Assembly: GCF_003432065.1 (NCBI RefSeq)
Contig: NZ_QWDE01000001.1
Location: 744,001-808,000 of the forward strand
Length of the DNA stretch: 64,000 bases
Direction of reading: 5' to 3'
Origin: Mucilaginibacter terrenus
GTDB lineage: Bacteria > Bacteroidota > Bacteroidia > Sphingobacteriales > Sphingobacteriaceae
The notes under the pieces are model-generated. The model saw only the letters and a list, made by a program, of their open reading frames with translations. It was not told where the DNA came from and made no database searches. Shown here piece after piece: positions 63,362 through 64,000 of the stretch. Every line of letters starts with the position of its first letter. Position 1 is the stretch's first letter. Made by a program: the position numbers and the translations under genes.

Positions 63362-64000
63362 CTATTTACCAATGATTTTAAACTCGGTTCGCCTGTTCCT
63401 GCTGCGGTTATCGTCCGATGTGTTGGGTACAATAGGATCAGCTTTACCATAGCCCTTAAACAGTAGCCGACTTGCCGCGATGTTGCTGCCAACAAGGTAG
63501 CTGTAAACAGCTTTCGCGCGGTTTTCAGATAGTGACTGATTAGCCACATCATTACCGATATCGTCAGTATAGCCCGAAATCTCAATTTTGATAGTTGGGT
63601 TCAGCGTTAAAAATTCAATAAGCTTCTGTAACTCCGCTTTCGATTCCATCTTCAAATCGAATTTGTTTGTATCGAAGAAGATGTTTTTAAGCACAACCTT
63701 ATTGCCGACTTCAATCGGAGAGAGCAGCACATTAATGTTGAACGCGCTCTTGGTGACATGTCCAATCAGCGAAAAATTATCCGAATAAAATAAATAACCC
63801 TGGCGGGATATGTTGAGTCCGTAATTTTTACCGGATGCAAGTGTCGCCAGGAACTCACCCAAATCTTCAGAACTGTAATCCTGGTAAACAGGAAGGTTTT
63901 TCTCCAAGTCTATTATCTCAACAACCGCCTCCAATGGCTCTTTAGTTTTTATGTCTTTTACGTTACCCTTCACGTAGGTAACAACGTTGGGGCGCAAGTT
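63362..64000 (-). CDS. OmpA family protein, C-terminal part (partial)
   Basis: The frame is open at the window end, so the N-terminus is missing; the visible part is about 212 residues. A carboxypeptidase-regulatory-like/PEGA-type domain (VKGNVKDIKTKEPLEAVVEIIDL) is followed by an OmpA peptidoglycan-binding domain with VVLKNIFFDTNKFDLKMESKAELQKLIEFLTLNPTIKIEISGYTDDIGNDVANQSLSENRAKAVYSYLV and the KGYGKADPIVPN ending. The last residues RSRNRRTEFKIIGK fit the usual end. Bacteroidota proteins of this plan often have TPR or WD40-like parts upstream and link the outer membrane to peptidoglycan. Confidence 0.92.
   Translation of the reverse strand, partial: NLRPNVVTYVKGNVKDIKTKEPLEAVVEIIDLEKNLPVYQDYSSEDLGEFLATLASGKNYGLNISRQGYLFYSDNFSLIGHVTKSAFNINVLLSPIEVGNKVVLKNIFFDTNKFDLKMESKAELQKLIEFLTLNPTIKIEISGYTDDIGNDVANQSLSENRAKAVYSYLVGSNIAASRLLFKGYGKADPIVPNTSDDNRSRNRRTEFKIIGK

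Overview
This window looks like chromosome from a member of the Bacteroidota, most likely family Sphingobacteriaceae (Mucilaginibacter or Pedobacter-like). The signs are a type IX secretion cargo with a type B sorting domain next to a PorP/SprF partner, a fused SpmA/SpmB-type protein, DUF3667, GH9 and CHU_C-type proteins, the long-form Lgt, and several start regions carrying the Bacteroidota -7 promoter box TAnnTTTG. The organism call is inference from gene content; no rRNA or tRNA gene is visible.

Layout. 1-8.5 kb: end of a PsbP/DcrB-like protein, yajQ, a ppk-ppx polyphosphate pair, ubiX, mtaB, then lgt, a GtrA protein and an inositol monophosphatase. 8.5-17.3 kb: nfu and purB on the minus strand, then a TetR gene followed by a complete RND efflux operon (TolC, adaptor, pump). 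17.3-20.1 kb: small membrane proteins, a second TetR and an OsmC protein. 20.1-26.4 kb: a 1725-residue PKD/Ig-rich secreted protein with its PorP/SprF partner. 26.6-29.8 kb: SpmAB-like protein, DinB-like protein, and a divergent HxlR/azoreductase pair. 29.9-38.2 kb: proB-proA, CDF transporter, NDH-2, Na+/H+ antiporter, PaiB-like protein, argB-proC. 38.5-43.6 kb: ribD, EamA transporter, YigZ, mgtE, bioB. 44.2-47 kb: an ABC ATPase with a TolC protein but no permease, and a beta-barrel protein. 47-54.9 kb: GH9 glycosidase, DUF3667, nucleoside-type MFS, BFN nuclease, etfB-etfA, TPR protein and a DHFR-like reductase. 55-64 kb: an unrecognised protein coupled to chrA, dnaB, rlmB, mannose-1-phosphate guanylyltransferase, recQ and the end of an OmpA-family protein.

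Most genes are housekeeping or envelope genes and there is no prophage, IS transposase or CRISPR array. The most interesting signal is in the intergenic DNA. Three homologous noncoding elements of about 200-220 bp (28448-28660 plus, 43576-43797 minus, 56805-57007 plus) share one architecture: six same-direction copies of a heptamer (TGTCCCG type), a conserved internal core, an almost fixed 75-76 base distance from that core to a terminal hairpin, and one inverted heptamer in the hairpin's 3' arm. In the third copy the heptamer has become TGTTTCG at five of six direct positions (the sixth is the intermediate TGTTCCG), and the hairpin arm has changed to match. Such coordinated change suggests that the heptamer is read by a protein or by base pairing. 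A second kind of inverted repeat lies at 54207-54302, and the dnaB-rlmB gap holds a DnaA-box match plus four TGTTAATA repeats.
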